From: Shewanella sp. AS1
GTDB lineage: Bacteria; Pseudomonadota; Gammaproteobacteria; Enterobacterales; Shewanellaceae
NCBI RefSeq assembly: GCF_021412565.1
Contig: NZ_JAKCLJ010000013.1
Coordinates: 1-64,000, forward strand
Length of the DNA stretch: 64,000 nt
Direction: 5' to 3'
Shown in pieces: positions 56,757 through 64,000 of this stretch (positions within the stretch are counted from its first letter, which is position 1; each line of letters opens with the position of its first letter). The notes below the pieces were generated by a model that saw only the letters and a list, made by a program, of their open reading frames with translations, was not told the DNA's origin and did not search any database. The translations under genes and the position numbers were made by a program.

Positions 56757-58022
56757 CTATAGATAGGGCCTGAAGGCCGCTTCCTTGGCTAATGCCGCCT
56801 GACTCCCCTTAAGACTGAACTGATAGCCACAGAGTTTCAGACTGCCACGCATGGCAATATCTTTTATTATCGCCTGGGTATCCAATGGCGAGAAACGCGC
56901 CACTGTCGAGGTATTGGCCAACAAATTTACCTCGATGGGACGATATTGAGTGCCATCGTTAAAGGTCAGCGCCTGACAGCTGCGATCCCCTTTGGCGGTG
57001 GCCAGCGACCAGATAAGCCCGGGCTCTCCCCGCTCGCCCAGCCAGCTCAGTGCCAACGCATCCCCCTCAAGCAGCACACTAAAGCCATCGGGCATGGTGG
57101 CGGTTTTCACCAGCGCATTTTCCTGAGACTGAGCCATAGTCTGGGGCGAAGGTTGTGACTGCGCCGTCTGCACCTCGCTATTGTCGCCGCTGGGGTAGAT
57201 TAGCCAAGCCGACGTAAACAGTACCAGAGCCACACAGGTGACTATCGCGGCTTTCGGGTAGGTTTTCAGATAGAGAAGAATATCACTTACCAGCCTAGCA
57301 AGTAGGCCGCCCCAAGTGCTGAGCAGTTCAGATAAAGACCCCGACTGAGAAGGCTCGTGATAGCGGTTATAGCCCCTGTCACCAGCCTCTTCATTCTCAT
57401 CCGCAGCATTGTGAATAGCACCGCCTTGAACAGCAGCGCCGTGAACAGCATCAGTGTTACCTGCGCCAGTTAAGGGCGCATCATCGAACACGTACCTGGC
57501 ATGCTCGCTTGGTGCCTGCTCATTTGGTGTCGCGACAGTGAAATCGTCAGCAACAAAAGAGGCAGTATCGACAGCCTCATCATAGGCGAATCTGGGTTCG
57601 ACCCGGCGACGCTGACCTGTGGCGCGTAGATTCGATGCTGTCATTCTTGGGCCACGATAACCCAAGCCGTCGCCCTGAAAACTGCTGACGGGCATAGGAC
57701 GGCGCAGTATCAGCACTATGGCGACCAGCGCGAGCAACACACTGAATCCAAGTAGAATAGGCCAGTTAAAGCTGTAAGCTAACCCAAGGAGCAGCAGAGC
57801 CCCGCCCGGCAGTAAAAACAAGGGGGACTTTTGCCCCTGCAGGCGGCGCCAGGCACTCAAACTGGCAACTAAGGCTGCACCCAAGGCGAGGAAGATAATG
57901 AACCCATGGCCTGCGAGCAAAAGATCAAACAGAGACACCAATAACACACTCACAATAGTGATCAGTGCAAATCGTACATTGCTGTCTACGCCCTGACGGC
58001 AAAAAAAGGTGTTTAACTGCAT
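56757..58022 (-). CDS. Hypothetical multi-pass membrane protein
   Basis: A 421-aa inner-membrane protein that I do not recognise. Four or so membrane segments lie in the N-terminal third (about residues 17-107). An Ala/Glu-rich, low-complexity cytoplasmic-looking linker follows (about 110-250), with another membrane segment at about 260-280. A periplasmic C-terminal domain of about 130 residues has two cysteines (in DRSCQAL and KLCGYQF). The start is uncertain between 58022 and 58037. It diverges from gmk and is not coupled to any neighbour. Confidence 0.62.
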   Translation of the reverse strand: MQLNTFFCRQGVDSNVRFALITIVSVLLVSLFDLLLAGHGFIIFLALGAALVASLSAWRRLQGQKSPLFLLPGGALLLLGLAYSFNWPILLGFSVLLALVAIVLILRRPMPVSSFQGDGLGYRGPRMTASNLRATGQRRRVEPRFAYDEAVDTASFVADDFTVATPNEQAPSEHARYVFDDAPLTGAGNTDAVHGAAVQGGAIHNAADENEEAGDRGYNRYHEPSQSGSLSELLSTWGGLLARLVSDILLYLKTYPKAAIVTCVALVLFTSAWLIYPSGDNSEVQTAQSQPSPQTMAQSQENALVKTATMPDGFSVLLEGDALALSWLGERGEPGLIWSLATAKGDRSCQALTFNDGTQYRPIEVNLLANTSTVARFSPLDTQAIIKDIAMRGSLKLCGYQFSLKGSQAALAKEAAFRPYL

Positions 58023-58290
58023 AACGCCATATCCCATAAAATCATTCGATAACCTTGGCTCAAGCGGCCACTTTCAATACAAACAGCATAGTCATTGAGC
58101 GGCTAAAGCGACAAATCTTAAATCGGCCAAGCATAATGCCCTTAACTGAGCCTGAGCTTAACGCCTGTGTGATCCGCCCCACATCTTCAGCAGAGGCTCG
58201 GCCGCATTATGAAAGCACTAGCCTAACTTTACCGCAAGGTTGTATAATGCGCGGCTACCTTAAACGAATCAGCCTTTGGATAGCAAACAA

Positions 58291-58914
58291 ATGACCGCCC
58301 GCGGAAACCTCTTTATCATTTCAGCGCCTAGTGGTGCCGGTAAGTCCTCTCTGCTCTCTGCTATATTGCAGGATAATCCCGCCGATATGAAGGTGTCAGT
58401 CTCCCACACCACACGCCAACCTAGGGTTGGAGAGGTAAACGGCGAGCATTATCATTTTGTTTCTGTTAATGAATTTAAAACGCTGATCGACAAGAATGCC
58501 TTTTTCGAATGGGCCGAAGTCTTTGGCAACTATTATGGCACCTCCCGCGAAGCCATTCAGGTGATGCTGGATAAAGGCATAGATGTGTTTCTCGATATCG
58601 ACTGGCAGGGCGCTCAGCAAGTCAAAGAGATGATGCCAGAAGCGATTGGCATCTTTATTCTGCCCCCCTCGAAAGCCGAACTCGAACGCCGCCTCACTGG
58701 CCGTGGTCAGGACAGCGCAGAGGTGATCGCCGGACGCATGGCACAGGCCACTTCGGAGATCTCCCACTACGATGAATATGACTTCATCATAGTCAATGAC
58801 GACTTTAAACAGGCGCAAACCGACATAAAAGCAATTATTCGCAGCCAACGCCTCTCTCGTACTGGTCAAATTCATGCTCTAAATGATATGCTTAATGATC
58901 TGTTGGCAGATTAA
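58291..58914 (+). CDS. gmk: Guanylate kinase Gmk
   Basis: Gmk phosphorylates GMP to GDP. The P-loop [12 protein letters not shown] (about residues 11-22), the GMP-binding [19 protein letters not shown] (about 41) and the [10 protein letters not shown] motif (about 103) are intact. I chose the ATG at 58291 (MTARGNLF; 207 aa); a TTG five codons earlier is less likely. A TATAAT at 58243-58248 may be the -10 box. It heads the gmk-rpoZ-spoT run. Confidence 0.97.
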   Translation: MTARGNLFIISAPSGAGKSSLLSAILQDNPADMKVSVSHTTRQPRVGEVNGEHYHFVSVNEFKTLIDKNAFFEWAEVFGNYYGTSREAIQVMLDKGIDVFLDIDWQGAQQVKEMMPEAIGIFILPPSKAELERRLTGRGQDSAEVIAGRMAQATSEISHYDEYDFIIVNDDFKQAQTDIKAIIRSQRLSRTGQIHALNDMLNDLLAD

Positions 58915-58973
58915 CTGTCATCATGTACAATTTTGCGTCATTTTTTCACCCATAATCACTGGAGTTTCAATAC

Positions 58974-59255
58974 ATGGCTCGCGTTACTGTAGAAGACGCC
59001 GTAAACCAAATCGGCAACCGTTTTGATATGATCCTGGTTGCAGCGCGTCGTGCTCGCCAAATCGCTGTGCAGGGCAAAGACCCTATGGTTGAAGAAGAGA
59101 ACGACAAACCAACGGTTATCGCGCTACGCGAAATCGAACAAGGTTTAGTCACAGCCGACACGCTTGATGCCGATGAGCGTCAGACTGTCCGCGAACGTGA
59201 AGCAGCCGAAATCGCTGCCGTTGCCGCCATCGCAGAAGGCCGCAACGTTTTATAG
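58974..59255 (+). CDS. rpoZ: RNA polymerase omega subunit
   Basis: A 93-aa omega subunit that helps beta' fold and forms part of one ppGpp site on RNA polymerase. The [20 protein letters not shown] start, the VAARRARQI helix and the [14 protein letters not shown] segment are conserved. GGAG lies 9 nt upstream of the ATG. It lies between gmk and spoT as in other gammaproteobacteria. Confidence 0.98.
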   Translation: MARVTVEDAVNQIGNRFDMILVAARRARQIAVQGKDPMVEEENDKPTVIALREIEQGLVTADTLDADERQTVREREAAEIAAVAAIAEGRNVL

Positions 59256-59267
59256 GAGTGTCGCCAC

Positions 59268-61370
59268 TTGTATCTGTTTGAAGGTCTCAATGAGTCTGTG
59301 TCGAACTATTTAGAACCGACACAAATTGCATTACTCAAGAGGGCTTATCAGGTCGCGCGTGATGCCCATGAAGGCCAGATGCGCACCAGTGGCGAACCTT
59401 ATATTACCCATCCGGTTGCGGTTGCCCGCATCCTCGCCGATATGCGTCTCGACCATGAGACGCTGATGGCAGCCCTGCTCCACGACACCATCGAAGATAC
59501 CCCTGTCACCAAAGAGGAACTAACCGAGCTATTTGGTAAGTCGGTGGCCGAGTTGGTGGAAGGCGTCTCTAAGCTGGACAAACTTAAATTCCGCGACAAG
59601 AAAGAAGCCCAGGCAGAAAACTTCCGCAAGATGATGATGGCCATGACCCAGGACATTCGGGTTATCCTTATCAAACTCGCCGACCGCACCCATAACATGC
59701 GCACCCTAGGCGCACTGCGACCGGACAAGCGCCGTCGTATCGCCGGTGAAACCTTAGAGATTTACGCACCAATAGCCAACCGTCTGGGTATCCACAACAT
59801 CAAGACGGAGCTGGAAGACTTAGGTTTTCAGGCCTACTACCCCATGCGTTATCGCGTGCTCAAAGAGGTAGTGAAAGCCGCTCGTGGTAATCGTAAAGAG
59901 CTGATTCAAAGCATAGAGGCGGCAATTAAGACCCGCCTTGAAGACACCAGCATCAAAGGCGCAGTCAAAGGCCGCGAGAAGAACCTCTATTCCATCTACA
60001 ACAAGATGCGCAACAAGGAGCTGCAGTTCCAAGAGGTGATGGATATCTACGCCTTTAGGATAATCGTGGACTCCATCGACACCTGTTACCGTGTGATGGG
60101 CGCCATGCACGGCCTCTATAAGCCTCGACCCGGGCGCTTTAAAGATTATATTGCCATCCCCAAGGCCAACGGTTATCAGTCTCTGCATACCTCCTTGTTT
60201 GGCCCTCACGGCGTGCCGGTAGAGATACAGATCCGTACCGAAGATATGGATCAGATGGCCGATAAAGGGGTCGCGGCTCACTGGCTCTACAAGAACGGCG
60301 ATCAGCAGCAGGGCACCACCACTCAGGTTCGCGCCCGCAAATGGATGCAGAGCCTGCTGGAACTACAACAGAGTGCCAGCACCTCCTTTGAATTTGTGGA
60401 AAACGTCAAAACAGAACTCTTCCCCGAAGAGATCTACGTCTTTACGCCGGAAGGACGCATTCTGGAACTTCCTGTGGGCGCCACCGCGGTGGATTTTGCC
60501 TACGAAGTGCATACCGATGTGGGTAACACCTGTGTCGGCGCCAGGGTCAACCGTCAGGCTTATCCCTTAAGTCAGCCGCTTATCTCAGGGCAGACTATCG
60601 AAATTATTACCGCCAAAGGTGCACGTCCCAATGCCGCCTGGCTTAACTTTGTAGTCACAGGTAAGGCCCGCGCAAAAATTCGTCAAGTGCTCAAGAGCCT
60701 CAAGGCGGACGATGCGGTGATCTTAGGCCAGCGCCTGCTCAATCATGCCCTTGGCAATGTCAAGCTGAGCGATATCGCCCCCGAGCAGATCGCCAAGATA
60801 GTCAAAGAGACCAAACATAAGACCCTCGACAGCCTGCTGGCCGATATCGGTCTAGGCAACGCCATGAGCATAGTGATCGCCCAGCGCCTCAAGGGTGACA
60901 GGGTCGAGCCCCATGAGCACAAAGACGCCAATATGATGCCGATCCGCGGCGCCGAAGGCATGTTGGTCTCCTTCGCCAACTGTTGCCGCCCCATTCCCGG
61001 CGATGCGGTGATCGCCCACGTCAGCCCAGGTAAAGGTTTAGTAGTCCATATGGAAAGCTGCGCCAATATTCGCGGCTATCAGGGCGAACCTGATAAATAT
61101 ATTCCGGTGCACTGGGACAATGCCGAAGGTGTGGAGTTCCAGGCCAATCTGCGCATCGAACTGGTCAACCATCAGGGTGCCTTAGCGAAAATTACCTCGA
61201 TTGTTGCCGGTGAAGGATCTAATATCCACAACCTGAGTACAGAGGAGCGCGATGGTCGCGTCTTCCTGATCAACTTACGGATCTCGGTCAAAGACAGGAT
61301 CCATTTAGCCAATGTGATGCGCCGTATCCGGGTACTGCCCGAGGTGCTGCGCACATCGCGTAATCGTTAA
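59268..61370 (+). CDS. spoT: Bifunctional (p)ppGpp hydrolase/synthetase SpoT
   Basis: SpoT sets ppGpp levels in response to carbon, iron and fatty-acid limitation. The hydrolase HD site ALLHDTIEDTP has H72, D73 and the E76-D77 pair intact. The synthetase domain (about residues 190-340; KGREKNLYSIYNKM, GYQSLHTSLFGPHG), the TGS domain (about 385-445), the helical and zinc-finger-like region (ANCCRPIPGD, about 570) and a C-terminal ACT domain (about 625-700) follow. Length 700 aa. It begins with TTG (MYLFEGLNE) and GGAG 9 nt upstream; E. coli spoT also uses TTG. It lies 12 bp after rpoZ. Confidence 0.98.
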   Translation: MYLFEGLNESVSNYLEPTQIALLKRAYQVARDAHEGQMRTSGEPYITHPVAVARILADMRLDHETLMAALLHDTIEDTPVTKEELTELFGKSVAELVEGVSKLDKLKFRDKKEAQAENFRKMMMAMTQDIRVILIKLADRTHNMRTLGALRPDKRRRIAGETLEIYAPIANRLGIHNIKTELEDLGFQAYYPMRYRVLKEVVKAARGNRKELIQSIEAAIKTRLEDTSIKGAVKGREKNLYSIYNKMRNKELQFQEVMDIYAFRIIVDSIDTCYRVMGAMHGLYKPRPGRFKDYIAIPKANGYQSLHTSLFGPHGVPVEIQIRTEDMDQMADKGVAAHWLYKNGDQQQGTTTQVRARKWMQSLLELQQSASTSFEFVENVKTELFPEEIYVFTPEGRILELPVGATAVDFAYEVHTDVGNTCVGARVNRQAYPLSQPLISGQTIEIITAKGARPNAAWLNFVVTGKARAKIRQVLKSLKADDAVILGQRLLNHALGNVKLSDIAPEQIAKIVKETKHKTLDSLLADIGLGNAMSIVIAQRLKGDRVEPHEHKDANMMPIRGAEGMLVSFANCCRPIPGDAVIAHVSPGKGLVVHMESCANIRGYQGEPDKYIPVHWDNAEGVEFQANLRIELVNHQGALAKITSIVAGEGSNIHNLSTEERDGRVFLINLRISVKDRIHLANVMRRIRVLPEVLRTSRNR

Positions 61371-61415
61371 CCCTAAAAGCAAAACAATAATCACAACAAA
61401 AAAAGAGAGATGGTT

Positions 61416-61799
61416 ATGGCAGAAAAAATTATTATCGCAACCGACAAGGCACCACAAGCGATTGGAACTTATTCCCAGGCGGTAAAAGTGAATGGCACTG
61501 TGTACCTTTCAGGGCAGATCCCGCTCAATCCTGAAACCATGCAGCTGGTCAGCGATGAGTTTGAGGCCCAGGTAGTGCAAGTGTTTGATAACTTAACAGC
61601 CGTATGTGAAGCCGCTGGCGGTTCGCTCAAAGATATCGTTAAACTCAATATCTTTTTGACTGACCTAAGTCACTTCGCCACGGTCAACGAGATCATGGGC
61701 CGGTATTTTACTCAGCCTTACCCTGCTCGTGCCGCCATCGGCGTTAAGCAGTTGCCAAAAGACTCGCAGGTTGAGATGGACGGCGTGATGGAGCTGTAA
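61416..61799 (+). CDS. ridA: Enamine/imine deaminase RidA
   Basis: A 127-aa trimeric YjgF/YER057c/UK114 family protein. It hydrolyses reactive 2-aminoacrylate and related enamines. The family motifs [20 protein letters not shown], the catalytic Arg in [20 protein letters not shown] and the [11 protein letters not shown] strand are all present. The ATG at 61416 fits the GAGAG ribosome site better than the one at 61410. It lies 45 bp after spoT, where E. coli has trmH directly. Confidence 0.96.
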   Translation: MAEKIIIATDKAPQAIGTYSQAVKVNGTVYLSGQIPLNPETMQLVSDEFEAQVVQVFDNLTAVCEAAGGSLKDIVKLNIFLTDLSHFATVNEIMGRYFTQPYPARAAIGVKQLPKDSQVEMDGVMEL

Positions 61800-61815
61800 A
61801 TCAGCCAATCAATTT

Positions 61816-61843
61816 AGGGCGCTCAGGCGCCCTTTGTTTTTTT
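61816..61843 (+). terminator. ridA terminator
   Basis: A GC-rich 7-bp stem (agggcgc / gcgccct) with a 4-nt loop followed by TTTGTTTTTTT, just past ridA and before trmH. Confidence 0.88.
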
Positions 61844-61880
61844 AACTTTCTGATTTTTAGAGCCGAATAACTGATATCCC

Positions 61881-62579
61881 ATGAGCCCAGAACGTTTCGA
61901 ACGCATCAATGAGATGCTGGATAACCGCCAAACTGACCTAACAGTTTGTCTGGATCAGGTGCACAAGACCAATAATATTGCTGCCGTGATCCGTACCGCC
62001 GATGCAGTCGGTATTCATCAAATTCATGCCGTCTGGCCCGATATCGAGATGCGGGTCTCAGGCAATACCGCCTCTGGTAGCCAGCAGTGGGTTAAAACCA
62101 TCAAGCACTACCATATGGATGAGGCCAAGGCGCAGTTTAAGGCGCAGAAGATGCAAATCCTGGCGACGAACTTCTCTGAAACTGCAGTGGATTTTCGCGA
62201 GATAGACTACACCAAACCCACTGTGGTTATCATGGGCAATGAGCGTGATGGCGTCAGCGAAGAGGGGCTGGCGATTGCCGATCAGCAGATCATCATCCCT
62301 ATGATAGGCATGGTGCAGTCGCTCAATGTGTCGGTTGCGACAGCACTCATCATGTATGAAGCCCAGCGTCAGCGCGCCCAGGCAGGCATGTATGGCAAAC
62401 GCACCCTGGATGAGGCCTACTGTCAGACCATGCTGTTTGAGCAGGGCCATCCCATCTACGCCAAAGCCTGCCGCCGTAAGAAGATCCCCTATCCGCGCAT
62501 AGATCAGCAAGGGCAAATCGTGGCCGATGCCGACTGGTGGCAGCGAATGCGCGCTCCGGACCCCGAGGCGGAGATCTAA
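61881..62579 (+). CDS. trmH: tRNA Gm18 2'-O-methyltransferase TrmH
   Basis: A SPOUT-fold enzyme that methylates the ribose of G18 in the tRNA D-loop. The three SPOUT motifs are clear: NNIAAVIRTADAVG (about residues 31-44), IMGNERDGVSEE (about 120) and IPMIGMVQSLNVSVATALIM (about 138-157). Length 232 aa with the C-terminal extension of the E. coli type (RRKKIPYPRID). It is separated from ridA by a terminator, so it needs its own promoter or read-through. recG, which follows it in E. coli, is absent here. Confidence 0.96.
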   Translation: MSPERFERINEMLDNRQTDLTVCLDQVHKTNNIAAVIRTADAVGIHQIHAVWPDIEMRVSGNTASGSQQWVKTIKHYHMDEAKAQFKAQKMQILATNFSETAVDFREIDYTKPTVVIMGNERDGVSEEGLAIADQQIIIPMIGMVQSLNVSVATALIMYEAQRQRAQAGMYGKRTLDEAYCQTMLFEQGHPIYAKACRRKKIPYPRIDQQGQIVADADWWQRMRAPDPEAEI

Positions 62580-62906
62580 TACCAAGGTGAGTGCAAAAGC
62601 GAATAGAAAAACGAATGTAAAACTCAGTACCAAACCTGTACTGGACTGACCTCTAGACCGCACCCTGTCTGGGTGTACGCCAATTTCAAATTCTTTGATA
62701 TCCCACTGATTCTCAGTGCAAAGAAATTGTCATCCGCTAATATATTAGCCATACTCAATGACGCGCATAATGATCGTTTGCGGTTCATTAATTGGGGGAT
62801 TTCTGAGCCTGAACGCAGCATAAAACCTTAAGCTGCGATTAAGAAATTTCGATTAACTTAACAAGACGATGCGGCTCAATAAACATTAAAATAAAGTGGA
62901 ATAACC
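62580..62906. other. Spacer between trmH and the acyl-CoA synthetase gene
   Basis: About 330 bp without a credible gene. A short imperfect inverted repeat lies near 62670 (caccctgtctgggtg). I see no terminator or operator that I can name. Confidence 0.45.
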
Positions 62907-64000
62907 ATGGACTCATCATTCAAATCTCCCGTCGACATGCTCAAACAGTGGGTCGAACAATATGGGGACAACATCTACCTGAGACAGCCGATTAACGGCC
63001 AATATGTTGACTTTAGCTGGCGTGAAGTACAGCAAAAGATGCAACAGATTGCCGGTGCGCTGCGCCACCTGGGGCTGGAGCCTGGCGACAAGGTCGCGAT
63101 ATTGTCGAAGAACTGCGCCGAGTGGTTCATTACCGATCTGGCATTAATGCATGGCGGTTATATCAGCGTCCCCATCTATCCTACGGCTAATGCCGATACC
63201 ATTCGCTATGTGCTGGAGCACAGCGAAGCCAAGGCGATATTTATCGGTAAGCTGGATTACTGGGCCGATCAGGAAGCCGGTGTTGGCGGCGATCTGCTGC
63301 GTATGGCCATGCCTTACGACACTATGCCGGCGCAATATCAGTGGCAGACGCTGCTGAAAATGGGTCAGCCCTTAGTGGATACGCCTGCCATTACCGAAGA
63401 TCAGATAATGACACTGATCTACACCTCAGGCTCCACAGGTAAACCCAAGGGCGCAATTCAGACCTTCGCCAGCTATGCCTGGACCTGTAAGGCCGTGGTA
63501 CGCGACCTGAAGACGGGTATAGATGATCGCCTGCTCTCCTATCTGCCGCTAGCCCATATTACAGAGCGCGTTGCTATCGAAGGCTCCTCTTTCTATTCCG
63601 GCAGCTGCGTTGCCTTTGTCGAGAGCCTCGACAGCTTCGTGGCCGATGTGCAAAGAGCACGGCCGACTGTGTTCTTCTCGGTTCCCCGTCTGTGGAGCCT
63701 GTTCCAGAAAAACATTATCGACAAGATAGGTTATGCCAAGCTTAACCTGCTGCTTAAGCTGCCTATCATCAGCAGCATAGTGAAGAAGAAGATCCATCAG
63801 GGATTAGGTTTAAATCACTGTAATCTGCTTGGCTCAGGCTCTGCGCCGATCCCGCCATCGCTTATCGCCTGGTATCACAAGATTGGCCTGAATATCTGTG
63901 AAGCCTGGGGCATGACGGAAAACAGCGCCTACTCCATCATTAACCACCCCTTCGACGCCCGTAAAATCGGCACGGTAGGGCGACCAATAGAAGGCTGCAG
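62907..64000 (+). CDS. Long-chain acyl-CoA synthetase, partial (runs off the right edge)
   Basis: The first 364 codons of an AMP-forming acyl-CoA synthetase of the long-chain (FadD15/FAA-like) subgroup. The AMP-binding signature LIYTSGSTGKPKGAIQT is at about residues 170-186, SYLPLAHITERV at about 211 and CEAWGMTENSAYS at about 332. It would activate fatty acids to acyl-CoA via acyl-AMP at the membrane. The ATG at 62907 has GGA 6 nt upstream. The C-terminal lid domain lies outside the window. Confidence 0.9.
   Translation, partial: MDSSFKSPVDMLKQWVEQYGDNIYLRQPINGQYVDFSWREVQQKMQQIAGALRHLGLEPGDKVAILSKNCAEWFITDLALMHGGYISVPIYPTANADTIRYVLEHSEAKAIFIGKLDYWADQEAGVGGDLLRMAMPYDTMPAQYQWQTLLKMGQPLVDTPAITEDQIMTLIYTSGSTGKPKGAIQTFASYAWTCKAVVRDLKTGIDDRLLSYLPLAHITERVAIEGSSFYSGSCVAFVESLDSFVADVQRARPTVFFSVPRLWSLFQKNIIDKIGYAKLNLLLKLPIISSIVKKKIHQGLGLNHCNLLGSGSAPIPPSLIAWYHKIGLNICEAWGMTENSAYSIINHPFDARKIGTVGRPIEGC

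Noticed and set aside
58055..58294. 79-codon frame before gmk
   Set aside because: It overlaps the gmk promoter region, has no ribosome site and ends inside the gmk start; probably chance.
62624..62821. 65-codon frame on the minus strand between trmH and the acyl-CoA synthetase gene
   Set aside because: No ribosome site, no protein-like pattern, and no neighbours on that strand.

Overview
The window looks like part of a Shewanella chromosome. The Mur, Fts, SecA, SlmA, RecQ-RarD-YigI, SpoT and GlpK proteins read as gammaproteobacterial and closest to Shewanella as I recall them; no database search was run. Almost all of it is core genome, tightly packed in operons.

Layout. Positions 1-270 hold, on the minus strand, the tandem promoters and boxA leader of an rRNA operon that leaves the window to the left. 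Positions 500-21800 carry secA, an M23 peptidase gene, a DUF721 gene and lpxC, followed by the whole division and cell wall (dcw) cluster read leftwards: mraZ-rsmH-ftsL-ftsI-murE-murF-mraY-murD-ftsW-murG-murC-ftsQ-ftsA-ftsZ. Most junctions overlap by 1-8 bases and ddlB is missing between murC and ftsQ. A MraZ operator and promoter precede mraZ. Positions 22100-30000 hold a small basic protein, glpK, a large TonB-dependent receptor, an exported NTF2-like protein and a FadL-type porin. Positions 30000-35000 are the leuABCD operon with a leucine-rich leader peptide and an attenuator. Positions 35200-42600 hold a TPR protein ending in a decayed GGDEF-like domain, recQ, yigI, rarD, a PH-like membrane protein and argA with ArgR boxes. 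Positions 42950-49600 hold rpmBG, radC, coaBC-dut-slmA, folE (with a MITE inserted just upstream), pyrE and rph. Positions 49780-53160 are yicC plus a small decayed genomic island in its 3' end. Positions 53177-58040 hold a CoA-transferase, a sugar-kinase/nucleotidyltransferase pair and an unknown membrane protein. Positions 58291-64000 hold gmk-rpoZ-spoT-ridA-trmH and the start of an acyl-CoA synthetase gene.

How the genes work together. The dcw block makes lipid II precursors (murC, D, E, F, mraY, murG) and the divisome (ftsL, I, W, Q, A, Z). lpxC feeds lipid A synthesis and secA protein export. slmA (nucleoid occlusion) acts on the FtsZ encoded in the same window. The gmk-rpoZ-spoT block links GMP supply, RNA polymerase and ppGpp.

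The most unusual part is 50621-53115. Imperfect 22-bp copies of the yicC 3' end bracket about 2.5 kb of foreign-looking DNA. It encodes a chimera of a tyrosine-integrase arm-binding domain and the C-terminal tail of a type I restriction specificity subunit (HsdS), a low-GC orphan protein with a glycine-rich tail, and a DUF4145-like protein. Repeats of GGTTACTAA lie near both ends. This is best read as the wreck of an island at the site used by SXT-mobilised MGI elements. Other points of interest are the folE MITE, three clusters of short tandem repeats, the leu and rph-pyrE attenuators, and an lpxC terminator lying inside a convergent gene.
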